A stretch of 64,000 bases of DNA from JAMQPK01 sp035937795 (GTDB taxonomy: Bacteria; Acidobacteriota; Vicinamibacteria; Vicinamibacterales; JAMQPK01), in assembly GCA_035937795.1 (NCBI GenBank), contig DASZHO010000051.1:62001-126000 (forward strand). Reading direction: 5' to 3'. The notes below the pieces were generated by a model. It was not told the DNA's origin and searched no databases. It saw only the letters and a list, made by a program, of their open reading frames with translations. Position 1 is the first letter of the stretch, and the number at the start of each line of letters is the position of its first letter. Of the stretch, positions 9,054 to 17,972 are shown one piece after another. Position numbers and translations under genes: made by a program.

Positions 9054-10418
9054 CTACGGCGAAAATCGTCGATGCCGGCTGCGGTCGTTGCGGGGGCGGG
9101 CGTGCGAAGGCGCACTGGCGTGCGGGTGGCGTGGTCCCTGGCTCGGGCCGTGACCGTGCGGACTCGAGTGCGGCTGCGCGTGCTGCGCGCGCCGTTCGGT
9201 GTTGACTCTCGCCCGCTGGCGGTCTTCCGCCTTGCGCGCGCGAATCTCCGCGATGCGCTGCGCGTGCGGCACCTCAAGCCGCTGCTCGCCGCGGGCCTGG
9301 TAGTCGAAATCGGGCACCGTGACGCGCGGCAGGCGCTTGTTGATGGCGCGCTCGATCGCGCGAATGTTCCCTTCGTCTTCCGGCGCCACGAGGGTAAAGG
9401 CCGACCCGGTCAGTTCCGCGCGCGCGGTCCGTCCGACGCGGTGAATGTAGTCCTCGGGCACGGCGGGCACATCAAAATTGATCACGTGGCCCAGGGCGGT
9501 GACGTCGATGCCTCTGGCCGCGATGTCGGTGGCCACGAGCACGCGGTATTTTCCGCTCTTGAAGCCCGACAGCGCGTCGGTGCGCTGCGACTGCGAGCGG
9601 TTGCCATGGATGCGCTGCACGTTGATGTTGTGCTGCCCCAGGTGCCTGGCGAGCCGATCGGCACGATGCTTGGTGCGGGTGAACACGAGCGCCTCCTTCA
9701 CATCGCCCTTACTCAACAGCGCGACCAGCAGGGCCGGCTTGAGATGCGTGGCGACCGGATAGATCGCTTGCGTAATCCCCGTAGCGGGGGCCGCGCGCCG
9801 TTCGAGATTGATCATCGCCGGGCTGTGCAGCATCTCCTGCGACAACTTCACGATCGGCGGCGGCAGCGTCGCGCTGAAAAACAGCGTCTGCCGCTTGGCC
9901 GGGATATGGCGAAGTATCCGCCGGATGTCGGGGAGGAACCCCATGTCGAGCATGCGGTCGGCTTCGTCGAGCACGAGATATTCCAGCCCGTTCAGCTTCG
10001 CGTACGGCTGGCGGAAATGATCGAGGAGCCGTCCGGGTGTTCCCACGATCACGTCCACGCGTGTGCGGAAGGCGTGCTCCTGCGGCCCCATGCCGACGCC
10101 GCCGAACACCGACGCGCCGGTGATGGGCGTATGCACAGTCAGGTCGGTCAGGTCTTCCAGAATCTGCGCCGCCAGCTCGCGCGTCGGCGTAATGATCAGC
10201 GCACGCGTCGTGCCGCGAGGCTTTCCCATCAGACCGTTGAGAATGGGGAGCAGGAACGCGGCCGTCTTGCCGCTGCCGGTCTCCGCGCATGCAAGCACGT
10301 CGCGGCCTTCAATCCCCGGGGGGATCGCGTCTGCTTGAATCGGAGTGGGGCGGGTGAAACCGAGGTCTTTGACGCCGCGAAGGAGGTCGGGGTGGAGCTT
10401 GAATTGAGTGAAAGGCAT
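9054..10418 (-). CDS. rhlE: DEAD-box ATP-dependent RNA helicase, RhlE-like
   Basis: A 454-aa protein with the complete DEAD-box set: Q motif (FTRPTPIQADAIP), motif I AETGSGKT, Ia PTRELA, motif II LDEADRML, motif III SAT, motif V ARGID and motif VI HRVGRTAR. The C-terminal ~80 residues are rich in Arg, His, Ser and Pro, a basic RNA-binding tail like that of RhlE and CsdA relatives. Expected to remodel rRNA or mRNA structures, for example in ribosome assembly or RNA decay. The symbol reflects best family resemblance, not proven orthology. Confidence 0.93.
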   Translation of the reverse strand: MPFTQFKLHPDLLRGVKDLGFTRPTPIQADAIPPGIEGRDVLACAETGSGKTAAFLLPILNGLMGKPRGTTRALIITPTRELAAQILEDLTDLTVHTPITGASVFGGVGMGPQEHAFRTRVDVIVGTPGRLLDHFRQPYAKLNGLEYLVLDEADRMLDMGFLPDIRRILRHIPAKRQTLFFSATLPPPIVKLSQEMLHSPAMINLERRAAPATGITQAIYPVATHLKPALLVALLSKGDVKEALVFTRTKHRADRLARHLGQHNINVQRIHGNRSQSQRTDALSGFKSGKYRVLVATDIAARGIDVTALGHVINFDVPAVPEDYIHRVGRTARAELTGSAFTLVAPEDEGNIRAIERAINKRLPRVTVPDFDYQARGEQRLEVPHAQRIAEIRARKAEDRQRARVNTERRAQHAQPHSSPHGHGPSQGPRHPHASAPSHARPRNDRSRHRRFSP

Positions 10419-10441
10419 TCACTCAACTCTATCATGCGCTC

Positions 10442-10894
10442 TCAGGGCTTGACCGCCCTGCCCTGTGCGTCGACCGCCACTTCCACGCTCTTGCCTGCCT
10501 TCGTTTTCACGGTCGACTCATAGGCCACCACCGACTTGCCCTTGGTGACCGATTCAACTTTCGTCACCTGGCCGCGGGCCATCAATGCTTTCATCGCGGC
10601 CGGCGGCACCGCATCGTTGGCGATCTCTTCTTCAATTTCCACGACGGTGCCGGCGGCGTCGAACAGGAGATCCCGCGTGCGGCCATTCAGCACGGTCTCC
10701 ACTTCGTAAAAGGTCTTGCCGCCTTCCACTTCCTTGTTGAAGCCTTTCAGGGTGGCGCCCTTCGTCCGTTCCTGCTCGGCCGAGGCCTGGACGGCCTTCG
10801 GCAAATCCTGCATCCGGATTTTTGTTTCCTGAGCGAATACGCCGAACGCAAAAATCGCGGCGAGCGCGCAGGCGAGCGAAAGTGTTCTCGTCAT
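10442..10894 (-). CDS. Secreted PepSY-like/hypothetical protein
   Basis: The open frame extends to 11119, but the ATG at 10894 begins a clear signal peptide (MTRTLSLACALAAIFAFG, cleavage after FAQ), giving 150 aa. The mature part alternates strands and helices, with phrases such as KTFYEVETVLNGRTRDLLFDA that recall PepSY-like (putative beta-lactamase-inhibitor-like) periplasmic domains, where repeats of GKTFYEV and KGKSVVAYE would be the two PepSY units. Function unknown. It lies 23 bases upstream of the helicase on the same strand and may share its transcript. Confidence 0.75.
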   Translation of the reverse strand: MTRTLSLACALAAIFAFGVFAQETKIRMQDLPKAVQASAEQERTKGATLKGFNKEVEGGKTFYEVETVLNGRTRDLLFDAAGTVVEIEEEIANDAVPPAAMKALMARGQVTKVESVTKGKSVVAYESTVKTKAGKSVEVAVDAQGRAVKP

Positions 10895-10986
10895 GTCTTC
10901 ATTGTGCACCCGGGCGCATGAACGAACCATGACGTTCGCTTCGGCCCGGAAGTGACTAAAATAGCCCTCTCCACCCTGTGCAGGCG

Positions 10987-11230
10987 ATGAGCGCAACAAC
11001 CTGTGCGCATTGCGGCGGAACGATCGCGCTTCCCCACCGGTCCGATGTCGATTGCTTCCGCGAGCTCTAGGGCGAAGTGGCGGCAGCGTGAGGCGGCTTC
11101 GTGCGCTCACCAGGCGCAAGGGCCAGCTGATGCGCGCCCGGGTCCGGGCCCGCCAGCGGGAGATAGCCGGCCGGGCGAAAGAGGCGTCGACACCAAGGAA
11201 GCCGCTCGCCAGCGTGCTTGGCCCACAGAA
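10987..11230 (+). pseudogene. Decayed zinc-ribbon-type small protein
   Basis: Starting at the ATG at 10987, one frame reads a short Cys-rich N-terminus (TTCAHCGGTIALPH, then DVDCFREL) and hits TAG at 11068. A neighbouring frame resumes about 35 bases later with a basic helix (RALTRRKGQLMRARVRARQ). Joining the two would give a plausible small protein with a CxxC zinc-ribbon head and a basic coiled tail. The stop plus the frame change suggest a broken gene. The family name is uncertain. Confidence 0.4.
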
Positions 11231-11379
11231 TCGCGGAACGTCTCCTTTAGCGGCCAGGAAGTTTAGACAAAGGGAGAGAAAAAGCTGGGGGCTGACGGCG
11301 AGTAGCTCAAATGCTTGGAATTCCAGCCTCTCCGGCTGGAGCCGAACTTGCTTGGTGTACGCTTACCGGAGGTTCCCAT

Positions 11380-12108
11380 ATGCGGTATCTCGGCCTCGCT
11401 TTCGCGCTGCTGCTTGCTCTTCCCCGCGCGAGCGGCGCGCAATCCCCCGATTTTCTGTTTGGAGCACCCCACGGCACGGTTGCCGTCCGCAGCGGCTGGA
11501 TGATGGCGCGTGCGGGCAGCGACATCTATACTTTCGTGCAGAGTCAGCTGACGGTGAACAAGAAGGATTTCAACTCGCCGGTTTTCGGCCTCGACCTCGA
11601 TTTCGCGATTGCGCCGCGGATGACGGCGGTGGCCGGCTTCGATCTCAGCGGCTCGAGCACGAACTCCGAGTACCGCAACCTGGTCGATAACCAACGGCTG
11701 CCCATCAAGCAGACCACGTCGCTGCACGAGCAGAACATCAGCGGCAGCCTGAAATTCGCGCTGACGCCGCGCGGACGGGAAATCAGCCAGCACGCGTGGA
11801 TTCCCTCGGCTGTCACGCCGTTCGTGGGCGCCGGCGGCGGCGTGATGCACTACGGCTTCACGCAGAACGGCGACTTCGTCGACTTCACAGACAACTCGGT
11901 GTTCACGCACACATATCAGTCGAGCGGTTGGGCGCCGAGCGCGCATGTGTTCGGCGGCGTCGACGTGAAGGCGTCGCGGCGGATTTATTTCAGCGCCGAG
12001 GCGCGCTATCTCTGGTCCCACGCCAAGCTCGGCAACGATTTTTCAGGATTCAATCCGATCGACCTTGCCGGCTTCAGGATGACAGGCGGCATTCGCTACA
12101 TGTTTTAG
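11380..12108 (+). CDS. Outer-membrane beta-barrel protein
   Basis: The ATG at 11380 follows a GGAGG box by 7 bases and starts a standard signal peptide ending near SGAQ; the upstream in-frame extension to 11311 lacks these. The 242-aa product has alternating polar and aromatic strands, a glycine-rich segment FVGAGGGVMHYG and ends in an aromatic residue (GGIRYMF), the classic BAM-recognised C-terminus of outer-membrane barrels (OmpA/OmpW-like size). Probably an 8-strand barrel; porin or structural role unknown. It is 13 bases upstream of the next secreted protein, so likely cotranscribed. Confidence 0.85.
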   Translation: MRYLGLAFALLLALPRASGAQSPDFLFGAPHGTVAVRSGWMMARAGSDIYTFVQSQLTVNKKDFNSPVFGLDLDFAIAPRMTAVAGFDLSGSSTNSEYRNLVDNQRLPIKQTTSLHEQNISGSLKFALTPRGREISQHAWIPSAVTPFVGAGGGVMHYGFTQNGDFVDFTDNSVFTHTYQSSGWAPSAHVFGGVDVKASRRIYFSAEARYLWSHAKLGNDFSGFNPIDLAGFRMTGGIRYMF

Positions 12109-12121
12109 GGTGGAGACGACG

Positions 12122-13549
12122 ATGAAAACCATCATCGGCATATTCGCGGCCGCGATCGCGCTCGGCGCGATGCCTGCGGGCGCGCAGGGTCCAGCGACGT
12201 CAGTGTCGAGCGGCGCGGGGGCTCGCGCAGCAGGCCCACGTTTCGACGCACGGTGGACGCCTTATCTCGGATGCTGGCGGCTGCTTCAGGAAAATGTGCG
12301 CGCCGAAGGCGCGGGGGCGCCGCCAGCCGCAACGCCCGCAGGACCGACGATCACGGTGTGCGTGGCGCCGTCGGGCACAACGAGCGGCGTGGCGATGACG
12401 ACGTTCGCCGACGGCAACAAGATTCTTGAACAGACCGCGGTGGCGGACGGCGCGCCGCGCGCGCTGGCCGAATCCGGCTGCACCGGCACGCAAACCAGCG
12501 AATGGTCCAGCGACGGCTTGAGGCTGTTCACGCACGTCGATCTCGCGTGCAACGATCGTCCGGCGCAGACCCTCTCGGGTCTCACGCTGTTCGCGAAGGG
12601 CCCGGCGTGGATCGACATCCAAGCCACCACCGCGGACGAGCAGCAAGTGCGAATCCGCCGGTACGCGCGCGCCTCCGACCAGCCTGACGGGCTTGCCGCG
12701 CTCCCGGCTGACGCCATCACACGCGCAATGGTCGACGCGCAGGCGGCGAGCGTCCATCGGTTGAGCCAGAACGATATCGTGGAGGCCAGCAAGAAGACAG
12801 CGCCGCAGGCGGTGGAAGCGGCGATCGTCGAAACGCAGGCGCGCTTCGCGCTCGATAGCCGCACGTTGAAACAACTGGCCGACGCCGGCGTTTCGCCAAA
12901 CGTGATTGATTTGATGGTCGGGCAGTCGTTTCCGTCGCACTTCCGCGTCGAGCGGCCGATCACGCTCCCGCCATCGCCGGTCTCCGCGTCGACGGGCACG
13001 GCGGCGGCAGCCGGATCGGCGCAATATCCAGCGGCGCAATATCCCACGCCATATCCCTACTCTCCGTATGGGGCCTACGCGTACGATCCCTTCTACTACT
13101 ACTCCTACTACTACTCTCCGTTTGCCTACCCGTACTATTGGGGCAATCCCGGCTACTATGGCGGGCCGATCTACTTCATCGATAACGGCGGGACAATCAT
13201 CGCCCCGAACGGATCTGGCAGCGGCGGGGGCGGCGCCGCGGCCAGCGACAACGGCCAAGGACAGGTGATCAACGGACGCGGCTACACGCGCGTGCATTCG
13301 GGTTCGGGGGGGGATGCGGCGCAGCCGACGGCGCACGTCGTAACGGCAACGTCGCCCAAAACGGTTCGGGGGGCTTCAGGCTCGGGCGCCGCCTCATCTT
13401 CGAGCTCCGGCTCGAGCTCCTCTGGATCGAGCTCTTCCGGTTCATCGGGGTCGTCATCTTCGGGGTCTTCAGGGGGAGCGTCGGTTTCCGGCAGCGGCTA
13501 CTCGAGCGGTGGCTCGGGCGGCGGTGGACGGACCGCGCAGCCGAAGTAG
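12122..13549 (+). CDS. Secreted low-complexity protein, Tyr-rich and Ser/Gly-rich
   Basis: The GTG at 12110 is possible, but the ATG at 12122 sits 6 bases after GGTGGAG and begins the signal peptide (cleavage near AGAQ). Of 475 aa, the first ~290 could be a folded domain. A Tyr/Pro segment (about residues 306-350, with runs such as YDPFYYYSYYY) and a C-terminal Ser/Gly tail (about 418-475, SSSGSS repeats) are low complexity. Such regions occur in surface or adhesive proteins of many phyla. No enzymatic motif seen; function unknown. It sits between a beta-barrel gene and another secreted gene on the same strand. Confidence 0.85.
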   Translation: MKTIIGIFAAAIALGAMPAGAQGPATSVSSGAGARAAGPRFDARWTPYLGCWRLLQENVRAEGAGAPPAATPAGPTITVCVAPSGTTSGVAMTTFADGNKILEQTAVADGAPRALAESGCTGTQTSEWSSDGLRLFTHVDLACNDRPAQTLSGLTLFAKGPAWIDIQATTADEQQVRIRRYARASDQPDGLAALPADAITRAMVDAQAASVHRLSQNDIVEASKKTAPQAVEAAIVETQARFALDSRTLKQLADAGVSPNVIDLMVGQSFPSHFRVERPITLPPSPVSASTGTAAAAGSAQYPAAQYPTPYPYSPYGAYAYDPFYYYSYYYSPFAYPYYWGNPGYYGGPIYFIDNGGTIIAPNGSGSGGGGAAASDNGQGQVINGRGYTRVHSGSGGDAAQPTAHVVTATSPKTVRGASGSGAASSSSSGSSSSGSSSSGSSGSSSSGSSGGASVSGSGYSSGGSGGGGRTAQPK

Positions 13550-13565
13550 GCTGCGAGGAGGCTGA

Positions 13566-14087
13566 GTGAAATCCATCGTCCCATTGCTGACAGCCGGAAT
13601 GCTCACTGCAGCGATGAACACTACGAGCCTAGCCAAGACCGGCGGAGTCGGGATCTATGCCATCGTCGACAAGATCGCGTTCGAGCCCGACAAGACCTCT
13701 CCGGAGCGAGTTCGGATTGACGGTACGTTCGTCGTCCCGATCCGCATGTCGAGCGGTGATTACGCTCCTCCGAAGCGTGGGTTTCTATACTTCAAAACAG
13801 CAGCGGGACGGGAACACGCTGCCAGAAGAGACTGGGCAGCTCTGACATCGGTGGCCGGCACCGGCGAGGTCATCGGATTTGCGTTCTACTGGGTACCCGA
13901 CGCTCACACGGGTGGCAATCCGCACCATACCCTCGAGGTCACGGTCCATCGCAACGGTGCTGCTGCCTCACCGGACGACTATCCGCTGTCGTTCGCCGAG
14001 GTTCTCCCCAAGGAGAATGCAATTGTGAAAGCCGGAAACCCGGCGTTCGACACCGTCGTCTTAAAGCAACTCAAAGGAGTTGGCTAG
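13566..14087 (+). CDS. Secreted hypothetical protein
   Basis: A GTG start at 13566 follows GAGGAGG by 4 bases. The 173-aa product has a signal peptide (MKSIVPLLTAGMLTAAMNTT, cleavage near SLA) and a mature part with no family I recognise. It lies 16 bases after the low-complexity gene and probably belongs to that operon. Its last 4 bases overlap the stop of the convergent LuxR-type regulator gene. Confidence 0.8.
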   Translation: MKSIVPLLTAGMLTAAMNTTSLAKTGGVGIYAIVDKIAFEPDKTSPERVRIDGTFVVPIRMSSGDYAPPKRGFLYFKTAAGREHAARRDWAALTSVAGTGEVIGFAFYWVPDAHTGGNPHHTLEVTVHRNGAAASPDDYPLSFAEVLPKENAIVKAGNPAFDTVVLKQLKGVG

Positions 14088-14755
14088 GCCCGGAGACGCC
14101 GGCGCGCGGGACGTTCGACGTCGAGCGGGATCATTCCGTGATAGGCCGCCACCAGCTCCGTGCGGCTGCGACAGCCAACCTTCCTGAAGATGTGCATCAG
14201 GTGCACCTTGACGGTCGCCTCGCTGATCGCCAATCGATCGGCGAGCTCCTTATTCGCGAAGCCCGCCGCGGCGTGCCGAAGCACTTCCCGTTCGCGTGCG
14301 CTGAGGTACTGCCAGCCGGCGAGGCGCTGGCCTGCCTCGGCATCGGGCCTGCATTTCTTCCACGCGGCGGCGACGATGTGCCGTGGCGCCCAGATCTTCC
14401 CCTGGTGGACGAGCGTGATCGCCTGAACCACTTCTTTCGCCCGCGCCCGCTGGTACAGGATGCCGCGCGCGCCCGCGATGAGGGCGTCGGTCGCCAACGG
14501 CCCATCATCCGGCAAGGCGAGCACGAGGATCTTCGGCTCCACCGCCGAGCAGAATCGCTGGCACAACGCGAGCGCTCCGCCCATGCGTCCGTCGAGCAGC
14601 AGGATCTCGGGACGGCCGGCGGGCACGGTCGCCAGCAGCGCGTCTTTGTCGCGAACGTCGACGAACTGGAGCGATGCCTCGGAGTTGATGATGCGCGCGA
14701 GGCCCTCCGAAAACAGACGAGTGTCGCTCAGGACGCCGACACGCACTGCTGACAT
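14084..14755 (-). CDS. NarL/FixJ-type response regulator with atypical receiver
   Basis: The ATG at 14755 is preferred over the TTG at 14782 because it begins the receiver fold (MSAVRVGVLSDTRLF). The 223-aa protein has an N-terminal receiver-like domain and a C-terminal LuxR helix-turn-helix (LSAREREVLRHAAAG, ISEATVKVHLMHIFRK). In the receiver, the candidate phospho-acceptor D55 is present (ILLLDGRM), but the usual acidic pair is reduced to D11 and the conserved Lys of the LLK motif is replaced (LYQRA). Phosphorylation-independent control is therefore possible. No sensor kinase gene is adjacent. Confidence 0.9.
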   Translation of the reverse strand: MSAVRVGVLSDTRLFSEGLARIINSEASLQFVDVRDKDALLATVPAGRPEILLLDGRMGGALALCQRFCSAVEPKILVLALPDDGPLATDALIAGARGILYQRARAKEVVQAITLVHQGKIWAPRHIVAAAWKKCRPDAEAGQRLAGWQYLSAREREVLRHAAAGFANKELADRLAISEATVKVHLMHIFRKVGCRSRTELVAAYHGMIPLDVERPARRRLRA

Positions 14756-14946
14756 CGAGCACCAACCCTTATGGGAGCGCAATCAGGACCCCCAGCAGAA
14801 TGATGATAGGCAGCGCAGCCGATCCGGGTCAATCAACAAAGCACGAGAATCGGGTTCGCGTCTCAGCCGTACGTCGTACTCCGTTCGTCTAGCAGACAAG
14901 CGCGAGACCGACCGCCATACTACCGCGCGAACTCTCGACTCGCGCC

Positions 14947-16464
14947 ATGAACACGCTCGGAACGGTCGCCAACTTCGCAGGCCCGCTCGACGCACGGGAT
15001 CGGGAAACGATTGTTGCGCTTCGCCGTGTCCTCGATGCCCACGGTTTCGCCACTGCCGCCGTCCCCGCCGCCATGGGGGGCACATTGCGGTCGGATTTCC
15101 ACCTGCGTGTCGACCTGCCGCTGTACCTCCGCCGCCTCGCCGGGCCGGCGCCCATCAACACCCTGATCAAACTGTTCGTGCTCGACCAGTGGGTGGAGGA
15201 GAGCGCCGCGCGCCGCGCGCTGGCGCCCCTCGACCTCGGCGACGTCCGCGCGCTGGGCCTCATCGAGAAGGACGAGGAGAGGGGCGTGCGGGCCCGGGTG
15301 CGTCTCTCCGGCTACCGTGATCTCGTGCTCGCGCACGACCGGTACGACGAGCAGCTTCGCGTGCTTCAACCCGACCACGTGCTCGACGTCAATCCGACCA
15401 GCGTCACGCTCGCGAACCTCACCGTCCGCCGCCACGTGCGATCGGCGCTCGACGTCGGCACCGGGTGCGGCGTCCTGGCGCTGCTCGCGGCGCGCCACGC
15501 CGACCGCGTGGTCGCGACCGACACGAACGCGCGGGCGCTCAACCTCGCGTCGTTCAACGGCCAGCTGAACGGCATCGAGCACATCGAATGGCGGATGGGA
15601 AGCCTGTTCGAGCCGGTCGTGGGCTGCCGATTCGATCTGATTGTCTGCAATCCTCCCTACGTCATCTCTCCAGATTCGCAGTACGTATTCCGCGACAGCG
15701 GCCGGAAGGGCGACGCGATCTGCGGCGAGATCGTCCGCCGCCTGCCGGATCATCTCGAGGAGGGCGGCTTTGCCTCGATGCTGTGCAACTGGACGATGGC
15801 GCGCGACGAAGAGTGGCCGTCGCCGCTCCGCCGTTGGGTCGAGGGAACGGGGTGCGACGCCTGGCTGCTGTGCAGCACCACGCACGACCCGCTCACCTAT
15901 GCCGCGTTCTGGAATCGAACCCAGGAGCGGGAACGATACGAGCAAGCGCTGGACCGCTGGGTCGCCTACTGTCGCGAGCTGAACGTCGACGCGATCGGAC
16001 TCGGCGCCGTCATCCTCCGCCGGAAGGCTGGCGGGCCCGTCTGGGTTCGCACCAGCAGCCTGCCCGAGAGCCCCATCGACACGTGCGACTCGCAGATTCA
16101 GCGCGTGTTCCGCGCGGAGGACTATCTCGCCTCGATTCGTACCGATGCGGCGTTGCTTGCGCACACGTTCGTCGTGGCCGACGACCACCGGGTGATCCAG
16201 ACGCTGGCGCCGACAGACGATGCCTACGAGTCGGTGAACGCGGAGATCGAGCTGACGGGCGGCTTCAGGACGCGAGGCTCGGTCGACGCCTACACCGTGC
16301 GCCTGCTCGCGCGATGCGACGGGCGCCGTTCCCTCAACGAGATCGTGAGCGAACTGGCGTGGGGGGGCGGGCCGCCCCGCGATCAGATAGCTACGGCCTC
16401 TGCGGCGATCGTCAAGAGGCTCGTTGCGGCCGGATTCCTGATTCCCGCCGATGAACGCTCGTAA
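14947..16464 (+). CDS. Class I SAM-dependent methyltransferase (HemK/PrmC-like N-terminus)
   Basis: A 505-aa protein. Residues 165-240 carry the Rossmann SAM site (ALDVGTGCGVLALLAA) and the catalytic NPPY motif (235-238), the signature of N-methyltransferases acting on amide or exocyclic amines, as in HemK/PrmC and adenine methylases. An N-terminal ~140-residue helical domain and a ~200-residue C-terminal domain flank it; the size and the NPPY resemble two-domain methyltransferases annotated in Actinobacteria and Acidobacteriota. Substrate unknown: protein glutamine or RNA/DNA base are the main options. It stands alone, 51 bases before an AOC-like gene on the same strand. Confidence 0.85.
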   Translation: MNTLGTVANFAGPLDARDRETIVALRRVLDAHGFATAAVPAAMGGTLRSDFHLRVDLPLYLRRLAGPAPINTLIKLFVLDQWVEESAARRALAPLDLGDVRALGLIEKDEERGVRARVRLSGYRDLVLAHDRYDEQLRVLQPDHVLDVNPTSVTLANLTVRRHVRSALDVGTGCGVLALLAARHADRVVATDTNARALNLASFNGQLNGIEHIEWRMGSLFEPVVGCRFDLIVCNPPYVISPDSQYVFRDSGRKGDAICGEIVRRLPDHLEEGGFASMLCNWTMARDEEWPSPLRRWVEGTGCDAWLLCSTTHDPLTYAAFWNRTQERERYEQALDRWVAYCRELNVDAIGLGAVILRRKAGGPVWVRTSSLPESPIDTCDSQIQRVFRAEDYLASIRTDAALLAHTFVVADDHRVIQTLAPTDDAYESVNAEIELTGGFRTRGSVDAYTVRLLARCDGRRSLNEIVSELAWGGGPPRDQIATASAAIVKRLVAAGFLIPADERS

Positions 16465-16515
16465 CACGGCCGCCAGGTGGACAGTGAAGTGGATCGTGAG
16501 AGAGGAGGCACCTGC

Positions 16516-17052
16516 ATGGAAATCGGTTTGAAGAGCCTGAGCAGCACGAAGGGTACGGGGCGGCGCACACTGCTGCAGCGCGGGCTTGCGCTCATTGGCG
16601 GCGTCGCCGCTGTCGGGACCGGCGCGCGGTGGGCGACGCGCGAGGTGGGCGCGTCGGCGTTGCGCCGGGGTCCGACGCTGACCGTGTACGGCCGCAAGCG
16701 GCCCGTGGCGGGCGACAACGAGGCGCGGATCATGGCTTTCGGGGAGCTGCTGGATGCTCCCGACGGCCGGACGATCGGCGAGTTCCACACGAATTGCTTC
16801 TGCCTGTCGACCCCGCTCGGCCTCCAACCGACTGCGGGTTCGAATCTCGAATTTCACGTCATGCAGTTCAAGGACGGCACGCTGTTCGGCCTGCGCGGGG
16901 GCTCTCCGGGCAGCGACGCGCCGATTCCGAGCGCGGTCATCGGCGGCACGGCGCGCTACGCGGGCGCGTCCGGCAGTCTCGTCGAGCGTCCGCTCGGCGC
17001 CGGCGCGCGCGGTCACGATCTCGTGGAATTTGTCATTACGTTCGCCAGTTGA
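16516..17052 (+). CDS. Exported AOC/dirigent-barrel-like protein
   Basis: The ATG at 16516 follows GAGGAGG by 7 bases; the longer frame to 16477 lacks a ribosome site. The product is 178 aa. Residues 15-35 (GRRTLLQRGLALIGG) look like a twin-arginine or signal-anchor export signal. The mature part resembles allene-oxide-cyclase/dirigent barrels: GEFHTNCFC, LEFHVMQFKDGTLFGLRG and IGGTARYAGASGS match the strand-turn pattern of that family. Bacterial members have no assigned reaction. It is followed 11 bases later by an Hcp-family gene, which suggests joint expression. Confidence 0.7.
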   Translation: MEIGLKSLSSTKGTGRRTLLQRGLALIGGVAAVGTGARWATREVGASALRRGPTLTVYGRKRPVAGDNEARIMAFGELLDAPDGRTIGEFHTNCFCLSTPLGLQPTAGSNLEFHVMQFKDGTLFGLRGGSPGSDAPIPSAVIGGTARYAGASGSLVERPLGAGARGHDLVEFVITFAS

Positions 17053-17063
17053 GGAGGGGGCAG

Positions 17064-17528
17064 ATGGCATACGACGCATTCTTGAAGCTCGAGGGCATTG
17101 AAGGAGAGTCGGCCGATCACAAGCACAAGGGCGAGATCGAGGTGCTCAGCTTTTCGTGGGGCGTCTCGAACGCGACCGCGTCGGCGACCGGCGGCGGTGG
17201 AGCGGGCAAGACCTCCGTCCACGATTTCTCGATCGTGAAGTTCATCGACCAGGCGTCACCGATCCTCTTCCAGAAATGCTGCGAGGGCGACACCATCGGC
17301 GAGGGCCTGTTCACGCTGGTCGATCGCGGCACCGGTCTCGGGTTCTACAAGGTCCAGTTCGAGAGCGTCCTCATTTCCAGCCTTCAGCCGACAGGCTCCC
17401 CCGGCGGCAGCGCCGCCATGGAGCAGCTCACGTTCCGGTTCTCGATGGTCGACATCAGCGCGTCCGACCTGAGGGGCAACACGACGAACACCATTCGTTG
17501 CTCGATGGGCGGCGTGAACGGCCAGTAA
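17064..17528 (+). CDS. hcp: Hcp-family protein (type VI secretion tube-like), orphan
   Basis: A 154-aa protein starting at ATG 17064 after GAGGAGGGGG. It has the Hcp hallmarks: the N-terminal MAYDAFLKLEGIEGES, the segment KGEIEVLSFSWGVSN, and the central DFSIVKFIDQASPILFQK. Hcp hexamers stack into the inner tube of the type VI secretion system and can carry effectors. No other T6SS component (VgrG, TssB/C, ClpV) is in the window, so this may be an orphan or a scattered locus. In Acidobacteriota such stand-alone Hcp genes are often annotated; function without the rest is unknown. Confidence 0.88.
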   Translation: MAYDAFLKLEGIEGESADHKHKGEIEVLSFSWGVSNATASATGGGGAGKTSVHDFSIVKFIDQASPILFQKCCEGDTIGEGLFTLVDRGTGLGFYKVQFESVLISSLQPTGSPGGSAAMEQLTFRFSMVDISASDLRGNTTNTIRCSMGGVNGQ

Positions 17529-17704
17529 GACGTCACCACGTTCGAGTGTCGGCAGAATCCAGGGCTCAGAAGCACCCCTTGGTCCCGCGGTGCGACGACC
17601 CGAGCTGGCCCTGGGTTCTTCCTCATGCTCACTGCGCCGCCGTTTCCCCGCGCGCCGGTGGTTGGCATCTGCGGGTGCCAGATTCCGAGGCAATCACGCT
17701 TTGA

Positions 17705-17950
17705 ATGAAACTCATCATCGTCGACCGCTCAAAATTTGCGACGTATCAGCGGCTGCTGGACAAATTCTCTGACGACCTCAATGTGAGGGTCATCTGGGAT
17801 CGTCGCAAGAACCAAATACGGCAACGCGCAGTGCCGCACACGCCCGAGCGCCGTTCCGGCGACCGCCGCCGCCTCGCGAAGCCGTGGAACGGGAAAGACT
17901 ACATCGTCATCAATGCGGTCGTTGAACGGCGGCGCGAGGGCGTGGGATGA
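17705..17950 (+). CDS. Small basic hypothetical protein
   Basis: An 81-aa ORF with a modest start (ATG, no strong ribosome site). The N-terminal half (MKLIIVDRSKFATYQRLLDKF) is predicted to be a strand-helix unit; the middle carries a basic motif PERRSGDRRR. No family I can name. It lies 22 bases before another short ORF (17973-18170) on the same strand, whose product has a relative at 37964-38167, so the pair may be a two-gene unit. Confidence 0.6.
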   Translation: MKLIIVDRSKFATYQRLLDKFSDDLNVRVIWDRRKNQIRQRAVPHTPERRSGDRRRLAKPWNGKDYIVINAVVERRREGVG

Positions 17951-17972
17951 ATCCGGACCTGAAGGATGGGAC

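Noticed and set aside
9054..9280. Overlapping plus-strand open frames across the helicase tail
   Set aside because: Complement of the Arg/His-rich helicase tail; no start site or family content.
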